From Hymenopellis radicata (lineage: Eukaryota; Basidiomycota; Agaricomycetes; Agaricales; Physalacriaceae), in NCBI GenBank assembly GCA_015501595.1, contig JADNRX010000157.1:55423-119422 (forward strand): a stretch of 64,000 bases of DNA, written 5' to 3'. How positions within the stretch are numbered: position 1 is the stretch's first letter; each line of letters opens with the position of its first letter. Shown here in pieces: positions 1-12,000 of the stretch. The notes under the pieces are model-generated. The model had not been told where the DNA came from, searched no databases, and worked only from the letters and a program-made list of their open reading frames with translations. The translations under genes and the position numbers were made by a program.

Positions 1-2057
1 CATCTTGTGTCGTGGTATGACGGTTTGCTTCGAATTGGGCGAATTGAATGAAAGAGAAATCTTTGGCTTCTGAGCCAACTTTGGCAGCTTGGGAGGAGGA
101 GGGGTAGCAACTTCCGCTGGGCCTGTCGTGGTCGATGGTTTCCTCTTCATGGCGATAGGTACCGATGGCGTGGTTGCAGTTGGTGTCGGCTCTACTGCTT
201 TTGGAGGAGCAGGCTTGGGTTTCGGTACAGTGACAGTTTTGACAGGTTTCGCTTTGATCTTGACCGTCTTACTACCCTCCCACTCTTCGCTTTCTTCGCC
301 GGAGTCATCGATTCGTTTCCTCTTCCTAGTCGTTTTGACGGGTGTCTTCGTCTTCGCTTTCCTCGGTAACGGTGGTAGAGCAGGTATTTCCTCCACGTCG
401 CTGTCAGAATCTACGACGATTTTCCGCTTCGGGAGCGCGGCTTTAGCTTTGGAAGTGGAAGCCGAAGGAACGGCATCGACTTTCTGCTCGCCTTGCGTCT
501 TGCCCTTCTTCTGCCTCGCCCGCAGTGCATCGGCAGCAGAGATCTCCCCATTGGCCAACTTTTCTTTAGCCAGTTTCTGAATGGTGGCCATCATGGATTT
601 GTACACCTTCGTGTTGAATCGAATGTCGTCGTGGGTTTCACGAACGGAAGTTCGCAGCTTCTTGATAGCATTGCTCAGCTGGCGGAACGACATCTGGGAA
701 CGACACAGGAAGACGAGATATGTGATCATCACGAATTCGACGGGAGCCACCTTGATGCCTTGTAAGGGTGCGTTCAATTTTTCGTCCCGCATAAGCTCCA
801 AAAAGGTGTCAACAGCACTGTCCATGTCTTTCTTCAGCGCAGGGGAGAGCGGGCCTTTCAGCCAAACCTCCAGTTTCTCGGCACCTGGCTGCGCAGGAAT
901 TTTCGGGCTCGCCTGGATTAGATACATAACCTGGGAAATTGAAAGGTAATCCCGACCACGCGCTGTGTCTCGGTTGAGGTCCAAGTCCGTTTCAAGGCGG
1001 CCTTGTAATTCCCGTATATAACTAGGCAAAGGTCCACTCAGCGCCTGCAGACGTTCCGCCGGGGTCAACTGCACGCCTAGTTGAACGCGCTGATTCCGAG
1101 ATATAACTTCAGCAACACACCGATTCACAATTGAATAACGTACCCTGAATATTTCTCGCTCTTGGTCCTCTGTTAGATCATCATATTCAACACAAGTTAG
1201 CTGCTTGTTATCGAAGCGGGTCTTGAGATGCGGGGGTAGTCCGCCGGCACCCCTGTTATTGGACGGCGACTTGTACCAATATTTCTCTTTGGTGACACTG
1301 GCGCACGGTGAGCATCAAAATCTTCTTGCATGTGCAGGTAACTCACGAATCCTTATCTAAGACACAGAATGCCACGGTCAGCAGCTGAAAGAGGGCCAGA
1401 AACCGGCTTACGCATGATCTAGGACACTGTCAGAGAAATGCGTTGCTATTGATGGGTTGTATCCTCACTTGGTTATCCATGAATCTACGCGCCGCGATGA
1501 GACATTGGGAACAACCGGGTGAATGGGATACGCACCTTTGGATACTGACAAGTCGCTGCTTCCCGTCGATACATGTACGTCTTTCTTCGCCATCCTCGTG
1601 AACAGAGACAGCTGATTGTCCCCTCAGTCGATGTTGAACATTCTTCAGATGGAGGAACTTACCAAATATCAGAGGGGGGATGTAGTAGTTGTTCATGAGG
1701 GAATCGATGAGCTGAACTTGTCGTGAATCGAGCCAGACGGGGTCTTGGTTTCTTTAGGACTGCCCGTCTTGTGATATGGAACTTGAGGCCCACCTCTCTG
1801 GTACTCGGGATCAAGATCCAGCAAGTTCTGGTACACTTTCTCTACACGTGAACGCATTTTAACAAAAGGTGCGGGAGAAAGGCGGGAGACGCACTATAGA
1901 GAGAGTCGACAGAATACTGCACTGTGCGTGGTGGCCTCAATGCAGGCAGCGGTATTTTCTTCTTCTTCGCTCTGCCCGCGGTCACCTTTGCCAGCGGAAT
2001 GTCCTCCTCGTCGGAGCTGGTGAGCTCTGTCAAATCCGAGTCGTCTGAGAACGACAT
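1..2057 (-). CDS. DUF262-domain protein, partial (C-terminus off the left edge)
   Basis: The frame is still open at base 1, so the gene is incomplete. By-eye splicing gives an acidic start (MSFSDDSDLTEL), then a DUF262 region (GmrSD N-terminal / ParB-like fold family). Its marks are DPEYQR, NNYYIPPLIF, the family hallmark CIDGKQRLVSIQRFMD (near 1490-1600), then CVEYDDLTEDQEREIF and RVQLGVQLTPAERLQAL (near 1060-1200). The tail encoded at about 1-520 is low-complexity and rich in Lys, Pro, Ser and acidic residues, and looks disordered and nuclear-type. I chose the ATG at 2055-2057 because no ATG lies upstream in frame. Bacterial DUF262 proteins are NTP-dependent nucleases of modification-dependent restriction; the fungal role is unknown and I do not infer nuclease activity. 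At least four short introns are needed, one flanking an apparent 5-base exon at 1347-1351 that restores a KEKYWYK-containing frame. Confidence 0.8.
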
Positions 2058-2351
2058 GAGAACGAGGGGCAAGAACGGTGGTGGTGGATAAGTGTAGAAA
2101 CGAAGCTGCCTAATTGGGCGTTTCGATTGTCATCTTTAGGGTCCATGAAATCATCTATTGTCAAAGGTCGCATGGACCAAGGGATTACGCTGAAAAGCCC
2201 ATAGCTTATTATACTTTGGTTATACTTAGGACCAACAGCTTGAATATCTCGAGATTCTCCGAAACTCCGATAACATAAGGATCATTTGGACAAGGACTAC
2301 TCTCCAGACTAGACTATAGCTCCAGAAACCAGTAAAGCACTCTAAAGCACT

Positions 2352-3500
2352 TCAAGAAAGGGAGACACTATACGCCGTCGTAACCAGATTCGCCGCTCCG
2401 GTAAATGGCTCAGTGCCGGCTTGAATGGATTGAACGTACTGTTGACAGATCCTTGATCAATCACTTCTTCTTCTAAGATTGAACAATCAAACGTACCTGA
2501 GTCGAAGCCACGCCCTGGCTCGCCACGATGTATGCTATCACATAGTCGTCAAGCTCAAGCTAAAGACCAATGATCGTCAACTCACTGAAGAAATCCTTCA
2601 AATCCACATTAAAGTCGTTGATTTCCGTCAGGCTGACGAACGAGAGAACCTGCCAGTTCGTGTTGGGGCCCTTCCATAAGTTCCAGGTATGTCCGGCGAC
2701 GTTGACGCCTGTGACAATCTGCGAACCGACAGGCTGAATGCTGTGAATAACGGTAAGCAAGAAACAATAATATAATGAGAGAGTTCGCCTACCCTCCAAG
2801 ACCAGACAGCCAAATCATGCTACATAACTAGTATGTTAGATCCTTGATTGGTCACTGGAGCACTAGAGCTTACATCTCATAAGACGAGTTTGTTGATGCA
2901 GGTTGCCCTACCTGCTGTACACCAGTCCAAATATCGTATCTAGAAAATGTTTGAGCGGAGTTAGTAAGGAAAAAGAAGGACCTACGAGACATCAGCGCGG
3001 ATTGGGTTAGACTGGGTTGCATAGTTCCACGTCCAAGTGGTGGGTGCAGTCTGAATGTTCGCCAACTACAATATAGCGTTCATTATCTCAGTCGGACTCC
3101 GCAAAGTAGCGGATAAAAATGTACCTGGATACCCTTCGCAGTCGTTGATTCGACATTCGCGTCTGCAACTGATCTTCAGTAGTTACGAGATGCCAACACA
3201 AATTTGACCCACAGCTCTTAACACTGTTCTGGTTGTTGGCCCATGTCCAGTTAGTGGTCCATGCGACGGTATTGGCCGACGAGCTCGTCAAAGTCGAAGA
3301 CTGCGACCCGACGCCAGCGGCTGAATCCCTCGTCATTTGTTTATCCGGCAACGAAGGCGAGTGTCACACTCACTGGCACCCCAGAGATTCTGGCATAGAG
3401 TATACGATCCAGCGGGAAGACAGTCGAATTGGCCTGAGATCGTCTGCGCAAAAGCAGACGCGACCAGAAGCGAGATGGCGGAGAGAACAGTCAACTGCAT
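2352..3500 (-). CDS. Glycoside hydrolase family 12 endoglucanase/xyloglucanase, secreted
   Basis: A secreted plant-cell-wall hydrolase acting on beta-1,4-glucan or xyloglucan. Translation starts MQLTVLSAISLLVASAFA, a clean signal peptide; an ATG 15 bases upstream (3515) is possible but gives a less typical start. After splicing about eight short introns the mature protein shows GH12 landmarks in order: FDCLPAGSYTLCQNLWG, TVAWTTNWTW, SVKSYANVE, DVSYDIWTG, SYEIMIWLSGLGGIQPVG, AGHTWNLWKGPN, WQVLSFV, QAGTEPFTGAANL. The expected catalytic pair is present: nucleophile Glu in SYEIMIW and acid/base Glu in AGTEPFTG. Length is about 235 residues, normal for the family. A truncated second copy lies just upstream on the same strand. 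The substrate (cellulose versus xyloglucan) cannot be decided from the sequence. Confidence 0.9.
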
Positions 3501-3981
3501 TGTACTGAAGTCCAACGCATCTTGCCCAGCAATTTATAAGACCCCAGATTCTCCGGGCAATGACGCGAGTTGTATGAGGCGCAACGCAGTCGGCTGTATA
3601 TGCTGACAGCGAAGGCATGTCTAAAGTTATGATCTCCGACGGAGCACCCAAAGCTTTTCTTCGGTGATATTGAGCTTGAATCAGGCCTCACTGTATTAAC
3701 GATCATAGGTTGGGGCACCTCACATGAGATCTACACGGAAGTCAGGAGATGAGAGACGTACTTCGCGACTCACTTCGAGGTATATCCCAGTGGTATATAT
3801 TCGGTGCCACGCTCAGATGACCGCGAGCTTAGGCGGGCACCAACTCTGTCTGCGACCAACGTCGCTGTATTCGAGGTGAGCAATTGTGTCACTACCTTCT
3901 CAGGTGGCATCATTTATCCGGTTCAAAAGTTGTTAGCGTGGCGTCATTCGACAAGCGCAAACGTGAGAACACGACTTTGAT
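3501..3981. other. Intergenic region upstream of the GH12 gene
   Basis: About 480 bases between the GH12 start and the end of the truncated GH12 copy. It must hold the promoter of the intact gene. I see no convincing ORF and no clear TATA box or regulator site that I would name. Confidence 0.5.
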
Positions 3982-4514
3982 TTAAGCGGACCTTATAGGA
4001 AACTTCAGGCAATCGAAACAATCTGTCGAAATCAGATTCGCCGCACCAGTGAAGGGCTCCGTCTTAGCCTGAATGGATTGAAGATACTACCCAACCCGGT
4101 AAATCTTCGGTAACATAATCATATGTGAGAGAACTCAACTAGGTCGCATCGACTCCCTGCTCAGCAACAATGTAATCTTTGTGACTGTCAACATCATGCG
4201 CACAAATAGAGTAGAAGCGTGGTCTCACCGAAGAATTCTTTGAGATCCACGCTGAAATCCGTGATCTCAGTTTGGGTCACGAACGAGAGTACCTGCCAGT
4301 TTGTGTTGGGGCCCTTCCACAAGTCCCAAGTATGCCCGGCGAGGGCAACGTTCGAGGTAACTGGGAAGCCGACAGGCTGGATTCTTTTTGGAGCGCATCA
4401 AAACGTCGACATAGATGATAAAGATAAACTTGCCCCCCGAGGACAGTCAGTCTCCCCGGAGATTGTTTGGGCGTATGCAGAAGCCAGGAAAAGTGAGATG
4501 ACAGAGAGAAACAT
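3982..4514 (-). pseudogene. Truncated GH12 copy with the middle of the gene missing
   Basis: On the minus strand an ATG at 4512-4514 opens a signal-peptide-like start (MFLSVISLFLASAYA) followed by QTISGETDCP, parallel to the intact GH12 start. The frame then jumps straight to the C-terminal third: GFPVTSNVALAGHTWDLW, WQVLSFVTQTEITDFSV, an intron, YIVAEQGVDAT, and finally QAKTEPFTGAANLIST. The whole central part, including the segment with the nucleophile Glu (SYEIMIW in the intact copy), is absent, so no active enzyme can result. The acid/base Glu (TEPFTG) remains. The terminal codons differ from the neighbour and the splice sites are degraded. I read it as a tandem duplicate that lost its centre. 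Confidence 0.75.
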
Positions 4515-4912
4515 GGTGTATGATGTCGCTGGGCCATTCTACTATCGAAAGTCGTCTTAGCTCCAAGATTTTCCGAATGACGAGACGGCTAGCCTTTATG
4601 AGCCTAGACTGAGCCTAGCGATCGGAGATACTCCTGCGCAACCAGCACCACCGCGACAGCGCGAAGACTATGCTGAATCAAGCACCGCGCCTTCGTCTCC
4701 AACGGAAAATCCGTTGTGCTCCCACAAGTTTCAGACGACGTGACCGCAGGAGCTACGTACAGGAGCTGAGAGAACAGACGCCTAGGACGAGGGACAATGC
4801 CGATGTCGTGACGTGTCTCCGAGAAAAGCTCCCAAAGATAAGATCCCAGAGCGCCCAAGTTAATTCTGTGCAGTACAGGTGGCCTTTGAGATGACTGTTC
4901 AGACGCCGTTCA

Positions 4913-4928
4913 GGTTAGGGTTAGGGTT
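4913..4928 (+). repeat. Short TTAGGG-like interstitial motif
   Basis: GGTTAGGGTTAGGGTT at this position holds two perfect fungal telomere units. It sits at the edge of duplication copy A, where the two copies stop matching. Two units can easily occur by chance, so a telomere-repair origin is only a possibility. Confidence 0.3.
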
Positions 4929-5216
4929 TTGATACCGACAGGGGATTTATGGAGAGCGCGTTTTCCCGTCAAGGTCCGGAAGAGAATGTCGAGATGGATG
5001 TAGTAATCCGTGTGTTTGAATACCTCGTTTATGATTTCGCTGTTGATGGGACAATGTGAATAAGGTGAGACCAGGGGGCGGTACCGAGCGGTACCGTGAC
5101 CGTACTTAAGCTGGCCGTCATTGATTGCATACTGTCGTGTTACTTGCCTCTGCCCACCGTTGGCCCACCGAGTACGTTTTCGTATATTGGTCGTCTGTCT
5201 AAGCTGATTTCCTCTA

Positions 5217-5779
5217 GTGTCGCAGGCTCAAATCCCTCAACTAGATACGCTCGAATCCCGTCAGAATCTCTGCCATGACATGGCTCGAGATGCTCATACA
5301 TTCGACTGGGATACTAGCTTCCCTGAACCTGGCCTGAGCAAAGCCCTTTCGCTCATGCACCAGAATTTTGAAGATAACAGAGAAAACTCCCGTGTCAAGC
5401 TTCGGCCGGGATTAGACCTTCTTATGGAGCTAATGCAAGCGAGGGTCTTGTTCAGCGAATATCATGTGCCAGCAGCGCAGGTGGAGGGAAGGTTTGACCG
5501 AATGGGATTGGGGTACTACTGGCGGGCAACGCGGAGCCATTATGAGGGTTGTGTGCGTGATCATCTGTAAGTAGAGCCGACGGACTTTCACTCGACATTC
5601 ATGAAACCGTATGACTGTACAGCAGGAGAAATTTATGCAGGCCGCTTCCTTATCCCTATGTTATACATCTCGACTCTTCCTCGATAGAATCAACCAGCCC
5701 TGTCGTGTGGTGTTTGGGTTCCACTCCAACTGATACGCTTTCCCAGCTTTCGAGCGGGCAAATAGGGGCAGATCTGTGA
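5217..5779 (+). CDS. Small hypothetical protein
   Basis: I do not recognise it. The main exon reads SQAQIPQLDTLESRQNLC, then DWDTSFPEPGLSKALSL, LRPGLDLLMELMQARVLF and RMGLGYYWRATRSHYEGC. It ends at a good donor (GTAAGT at 5568) and after a 57-base intron continues RRNLCRPLPYPYVIHLD to a stop at 5777-5779. No ATG lies in frame within the exon start. Splicing out GTACGT...CTCTAG (about 5171-5216) would create ATG across the junction, a split start codon. The alternative is an unseen upstream exon. The protein would be soluble with no signal peptide and about 165 residues. It lies inside duplication copy A but has no counterpart in copy B. Confidence 0.45.
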
Positions 5780-5898
5780 ATTAGAGTTTCATATCATCTG
5801 ACCTGTAGGCAACTTGTACCCCATTCTCCGCCGTACGAGCCGTCGTCCCATATCTCCAGTCAACATAACCATCTTACGGATCGAGACGGTCTAGACGC

Positions 5899-6156
5899 GT
5901 GAACTTCATGGGTGGCTCACCTCTGAATGGATTATCCTGGCTCAGACCATCGCACGACTTTCTAAACGCGTTGGTGGCACTACCTCAGACGCGCTGGATT
6001 CTGTTCAACAATGGCGCCCCTCTCGTCGACAAGAAGGACGGGTCGCGGCCCTCGCTAGCGTGTCAGCCCCTCATGGACTGAACCTCATAGGGTCTTCATC
6101 AATGGATGGGTTCACAGCGGGCGTCCTTGCCGGCGCGAGGAGCTTGGTAGATTGAA
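5899..6156 (+). pseudogene. Broken N-terminal fragment of NPY1 (NADH pyrophosphatase)
   Basis: The reading frame MGGSPLNGLSWLRPSHDF (ATG at 5908) is nearly identical to the start of the intact NPY1 gene at 9453. About 50 codons later the match stops at DGSRPSLA. It resumes only with the stretch encoding DGFTAGVLAGARSLVD (6108-6152), so about 350 bases of the gene are deleted, with a stop (TGA) just after MD. The zinc ribbon and Nudix domain are absent. The sequence following 6154 has no NPY1 similarity. This is a dead partial duplicate. Confidence 0.85.
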
Positions 6157-6902
6157 AATTGACGGGTTTTGAGGAAGGCTTACTTGCTCCGCCTTCTTTA
6201 TGTTTTTGTCTGGCGCGAGCGGCTCTCGGAGACGAATGTTCGCCGATAGGCGACGAGCTAACGTTGTTAAGTCATACTGCGACTCATGGAACAGAGAAGG
6301 TACTGACCTGAGCTTTGTCGCCTTTGAGTTCGTGCACTTCTTTGCCGCGGGACTCGACAATTGTGCATCACCCCTTCGTTTACAACCACTACGCGTAATT
6401 GTGAGGCACCATATTTCTACATAACGCTGAAGTCTGTACCTGACGAAGAGACTTGATGTAAATTGAAATAAACCTTCGTGAGCATTGCCACACGACGCCT
6501 TGACACAGGAATTGCGCTCTGGAACGGGGTTAAGACTTGTAGACGCGTCCTTCCCAAGCGTAAGTCTGCGGTTTTGATTAGCAACATAAGAAACGCGTAG
6601 TCGGGAGGAGGGGGCCTACGGTGTCCCTGGAGATGCAGTCTGAGTTAAGAAGTCCTGGAAGAACAACATTCATGCATTCATCTTGTTCTCGACATATGGT
6701 TTCATGGCGACTGATTAGGATAATCTTCGTGGTCGATACAATGCCGCCTCAAGATCGGGAGTAGTGGGAACAATAGAGTCAAGAGCAAACATGGTTGAAT
6801 GGTTCTGCTCAGAAGCTGTGTTCTGCGGTTGGCCGTATTTGGCCCGGCGGCACGTGCCGTCCATTTGAACTTGGACAATGTTGTCTCTTAGACAACTCTC
6901 AG
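6157..6902. other. Intergenic region, no gene recognised
   Basis: About 750 bases between the NPY1 fragment and the F-box-like gene. On the minus strand about 6112-6360 is open (SQYDLTTLARRLSANIR, SLPQNPSIFNLPSS), and the DNA at 6154-6202 resembles 60497-60560 near the gypsy-type pol. That suggests debris of a repeated element. I cannot name a gene here. Confidence 0.4.
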
Positions 6903-8318
6903 ATGGCCACAATGCCGCACCTCCCAGACGACATTTTATTCGATATTTTCGCCGTACTCAGTGCAGATGGGTACACCGTCGGCGATAACTCTGCCGCTCC
7001 GTGGAATTTCGCCAGAGTCTCGCGACGCTGGCGGCAGACCGCTCTCAATCATTCTTCTTTGTGGGCGAACATAACACTTTCTATCACTCGGTCTACAGAT
7101 CTATCACGATGCAGCCATCTTCCCCTCGCTTTAGAGAGAAGCGGAACGCACCCTTTGACATTTTCCTTCCGCTCACTCCTTCCCTTGACCGACTCCGCTC
7201 CTCTTAAACATATCGTACCTGCCCTTGTCGCCTTATGCAAAGAAACGTGGAGATGGAAATCCGCGAAATTCTGTATACCGACAAATGTAACCGCAATACT
7301 CCTCGCCGAGCTAGATGGGCCATTCGATTGTCTGGAAGAGATCTGGCTCGAAAAGCTGGAACGAGAATTCAAATCCCACTACGCCTTCTCTGAAGAGGTC
7401 GCGGGCGTTAATTTGCCGACCCTCTTCCTCGACGCGCCTAAACTCGTGGACATGATGTGCGATTTTGACATCCCATTCCAACTTCCGTGGGCACAGTTGA
7501 GAACTGTCACATATCACATCACGTCTAACACTATGATCCCCTACATTACTACTATCCCACATCTCTGTCCGCAGCTGAGAAAATTCAAAGCACAACAGTG
7601 GACCAACGACGGAATCCATGGAATGGTAACACCTTCTGCTGACCACTCTATTCTCCCTCACCTCGAGATTGCCAACATCGATCTCAAGCCCCTTCTTGAC
7701 CTGATGACCGTGCCAGCGCTCAAGTCCATTGCAGTCCAGTCATCGACCCAGGACGACCACATCGTTCCTCTTATTGAGCGTTCAGAGTGCTATGATCTGG
7801 AGTGCCTAGTCGCTATAAAACGTGGGCCCATCGACGTCGTTCATCTCATTCAACAGCCGAGATTCACGAAACTGCGCTTTTTGCTGCTCGCCGGTCCGTC
7901 GTATGATCCTCTTGCGATATTCAGTGCGTTGCGGGATAGAGCGTCTCTCCCAGTGCTGGAAAGTATTTCTCTGATGGGTTTTGGTGTGCCACATGGGGGT
8001 GAACACTATGCGAGATGTTTCACACTTCTGAGGGTGATCCTGGAGGTGGTGCAGGCTCGTGAGATGAAGGTGGTCACTGTGGGACTCTTTTCTAGTATCT
8101 GTTGGTACGCTATGCAGCCGGTTGACCGGCGACTGGATACTTCCGATTGTCTTGCGAAACTGGAAGAGCAAGCGCGGAATAGAGGCGTTAATTTGAATAT
8201 TATGCTTTGTGGTGAGTTTCTGATTTTCCTTTATCATTCTGTGGTGGACTATAACGTCTTGTCTGCAGCCCAGAATTTCCTTGGTGTCATGGGTGTTCCT
8301 GCCATGATGATGTTTTGA
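6903..8318 (+). CDS. F-box-like / leucine-rich protein
   Basis: Starting at the ATG at 6903 (MATMPHLPDDILFDIFAV) the first 50 residues fit a degenerate F-box: LPDDILFDIF, then WNFARVSRRWRQTALNHSSLWANI. This is the layout of the large agaricomycete F-box-like family (F-box, then irregular leucine-rich stretches). An upstream in-frame ATG at 6795 adds 36 residues with no family likeness. The remaining 420 residues carry repeated leucine-rich segments (LDCLEEIWLEKL, LPHLEIANIDLKPLLDLM, KLRFLLLAGPSYDPL). The F-box would bind Skp1 and the repeats recruit a substrate for SCF ubiquitin ligase; the substrate is unknown. A 57-base in-frame GT-AG intron (about 8212-8268) may be removed near the end without changing frame. 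It lies between the two duplication copies. Confidence 0.7.
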   Translation: MATMPHLPDDILFDIFAVLSADGYTVGDNSAAPWNFARVSRRWRQTALNHSSLWANITLSITRSTDLSRCSHLPLALERSGTHPLTFSFRSLLPLTDSAPLKHIVPALVALCKETWRWKSAKFCIPTNVTAILLAELDGPFDCLEEIWLEKLEREFKSHYAFSEEVAGVNLPTLFLDAPKLVDMMCDFDIPFQLPWAQLRTVTYHITSNTMIPYITTIPHLCPQLRKFKAQQWTNDGIHGMVTPSADHSILPHLEIANIDLKPLLDLMTVPALKSIAVQSSTQDDHIVPLIERSECYDLECLVAIKRGPIDVVHLIQQPRFTKLRFLLLAGPSYDPLAIFSALRDRASLPVLESISLMGFGVPHGGEHYARCFTLLRVILEVVQAREMKVVTVGLFSSICWYAMQPVDRRLDTSDCLAKLEEQARNRGVNLNIMLCGEFLIFLYHSVVDYNVLSAAQNFLGVMGVPAMMMF

Positions 8319-8924
8319 ATTGATGGGGAGAATTGTCACTGGCTGCTGAAGTTCTGTTCCAGATTGGGCTGCTATCTCTCTTGGTTGTTGACTGTTCCCG
8401 GGTTGGGTTTGCGTTTCCTGAGTTCGAGGACCACCCACATGCATATCCGCTATTGTATCACGAAGTTAACCTTATACGAGTGATCAAGAGTCACTGAGGG
8501 CGACATGGAGTTCATTTCGTCTGACATCTTTTTCAATGTATTTACCTGTGGGAGTACGGTATTTACTCGATAGCATCAACAGACGAGACCGACATGCAAG
8601 CTAGCAGAGTCAATTGGTACCGAGCGATGGCCACAAACGACCGCCACGATTATTCTCCTTTGACTTGACAAAGAAGAGTTCCTCCAGTCACCGTACACCA
8701 TCCGAGTCGTCGGTCGACCAATCTCAGACCCATAGTCGTTCCTTCCACATTCTCAGCGCTTCGTAATTGAATGAGGATAACAGTGAGCTACACCATGGAC
8801 AAAGACAGACTTGGTCGACTGGCCGCTGGGCCAAGAGCATAACCCTTTCAACGACGCCGTGACTCGGCCAGAAAGCGCGATGGCGGCCCAAACTTGACAT
8901 ATCAACCGCGGTGACGACGAATGG
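8319..8924. other. Intergenic region, no gene recognised
   Basis: About 600 bases after the F-box-like gene. Open frames on the minus strand here are antisense or very short, and none resembles a known family. It ends where duplication copy B starts. Confidence 0.4.
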
Positions 8925-9452
8925 GTCAACAAAAGTAGAGATTGTGGGCGCCAGCACCACCGCGATAGCGCGAATTCTATTCTGGATCAAGCACCGCGCG
9001 TTTGTCTCCAACGGAAAATCCGATATTTTACCACAAGTTTCAAAGGAATCTTGAAGATGCTACATCCGGCAGAGAGAAGAAACGTCCAGCTTGGGAAGAG
9101 GATTACGTGGAACTAAGTACCAATGTCGTTAGGTGTCTCATAGAAAGGCTCCCAAAGATAATATCCCAGAGCGCTGAAGTCAATTCTGTGCAGGATAGGC
9201 GGCCTTTGAGATGACTGTTAGGTGTGAGTCGGCTTTCGGGCACTACGGAACGGTTACTCAAGATATCCAGACCGCGGTAATCATTCTTACCAAGACCTGG
9301 CGATAGCGTATATTATCTGGCCTGCACAGTACATTGTACCCCAACCGCCACCATTCTCCGCCGTACTTTTGCCAGAACGAAGATGTCAGAGCCGTGCGTC
9401 CCCATATCTCCACTCAACATAACCATCTCACGGATCTAGACGCGTCAATTTT

Positions 9453-11008
<1,556 letters not shown>

Positions 11009-11089
11009 CAGTCACGAATGATTAATCGATGAAGTTCTGAAGTTCCGTTGGGATAACTTGATCGAGATTGGGGCGATTGATTGCCAGTA

Positions 11090-12000
11090 CGCGACAACCT
11101 CTTCAACGCTTTCGCCGACGAGAATGATCGCGACGATTAATATCGCACTATTGTCCAGTCAGCTTGAGTATGTGTGTGCATGTTCAAAGCGGGAGAAACA
11201 AACGCGAGAACCCGCGACAGGCGTGGCGTGGCCAAGCCGCCTGTTCGGATGACAGAAGACATGCTATGGTAAATTTGAGTTCTACTGCCATAGTCAAAGG
11301 TGATATTTTCGATGCCTTGGAGGTGCAAGCGGAGGATTACGGTAGGAAGCCAGAAACACATACGGTTGCTGAATGCAAGCACTTACAGTGGCTCACTGTC
11401 GCTGGCTTAAGCCGACAGGCTTGCCGTCGGTGAGAATCGTGTCTAAGATCTGGATCGGGCCTCCCGCGCAAATCTGCACCACCAGAAAGTCAAACACTGT
11501 CAGTCGACACCGCGGAAGTTTGACGCGCATAGGGACGTGTGTCGTTTGTTAATCACACGTATATTCAGAATTATGCTCTTGTCGTGTCATCAGCACGATA
11601 GCGACGGCAGTAGGCTCGTGAGCTACCAGCACGGGGGTATCTTGACAACGGTGTAGACAGGCGCGCGGTCGGTCCGATCGTGATACGGGTGCGTCCTTCC
11701 CGAGTAGACTCTGCACACATCGTTTTTCCCTGGGCCAGGGCATCGTTGTGCGCTTCCGTATGGTTGGGTTACGGGTAGGCATATTGTATATTTATTTAGT
11801 GAATTATTGAATGCCTGGAATCTATTCTTCCGCCTTGGCGTGATCCGTAAACGCCTCTTTGTATGCGACGCTCACCATCCTGACACCTCTCTCGTTGTTG
11901 CCGACGTCGTGCACGATGATGATCGCGACGATTGCAGTACTGTCGTTGGTATGCGCTGGCGTAGTGGCAGAGGCGGCGTTGCCCAAGTGAGTGAATACGA
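11090..12000 (+). repeat. Inverted partial copies of the 13.95-14.32 kb region
   Basis: Three stretches here match, in reverse complement, the 3' end and downstream sequence of the gene at 14146-17819. Plus-strand 11600-11780 encodes SRLVSYQHGGILT and VGPIV, the C-terminus of that gene, now broken by stops. 11790-11870 matches the downstream words CAATAATTCACTAAATAAAT and GATCACGCCAA. 11090-11220 and 11870-12000 each match 13955-14060 (for example AGTCAGCTTGAGTAT, CAAAGCGGGAGAAA, CGCCTCTTTGTATG). The copies are diverged and out of order, so this is old inverted-duplication debris. The first exon of the membrane-protein gene at 11916 lies inside it. Confidence 0.7.

Larger units (their letters stand above)
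4615..6156 (+). repeat. Segmental duplication, copy A (5' region plus broken NPY1)
   Basis: Two blocks match copy B at about 8925-10028 in the same order and orientation. Block 1 (4640-4893) matches 8950-9215, for example the shared run AGCACCACCGCGA and TTGTCTCCAACGGAAAATCCG-like sequence. Block 2 (about 5810-6156) matches 9330-9600 and 9957-10020. It includes the promoter-proximal words TTCTCCGCCGTAC and CATAACCATCT and the NPY1 start. Copy A carries an extra segment between the blocks (4.9-5.8 kb, with a small gene and a telomere-like motif). Copy B is the one attached to a complete NPY1 gene, so copy A is probably the derivative. Confidence 0.75.

Noticed and set aside
4670..4894. Plus-strand ORF similar to 9002-9214
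   Set aside because: Similarity comes from the segmental duplication; the two frames diverge, contain no domain and have no splice or start support.
5217..5250. tRNA T-arm-like word GGCTCAAATCC
   Set aside because: The flanking bases do not pair into a T stem and no D arm or acceptor stem is found; it is coding sequence.
7806..8444. 212-codon minus-strand ORF
   Set aside because: Lies antisense to the F-box-like gene and shows no family resemblance; low-complexity Gln/His/Thr composition.
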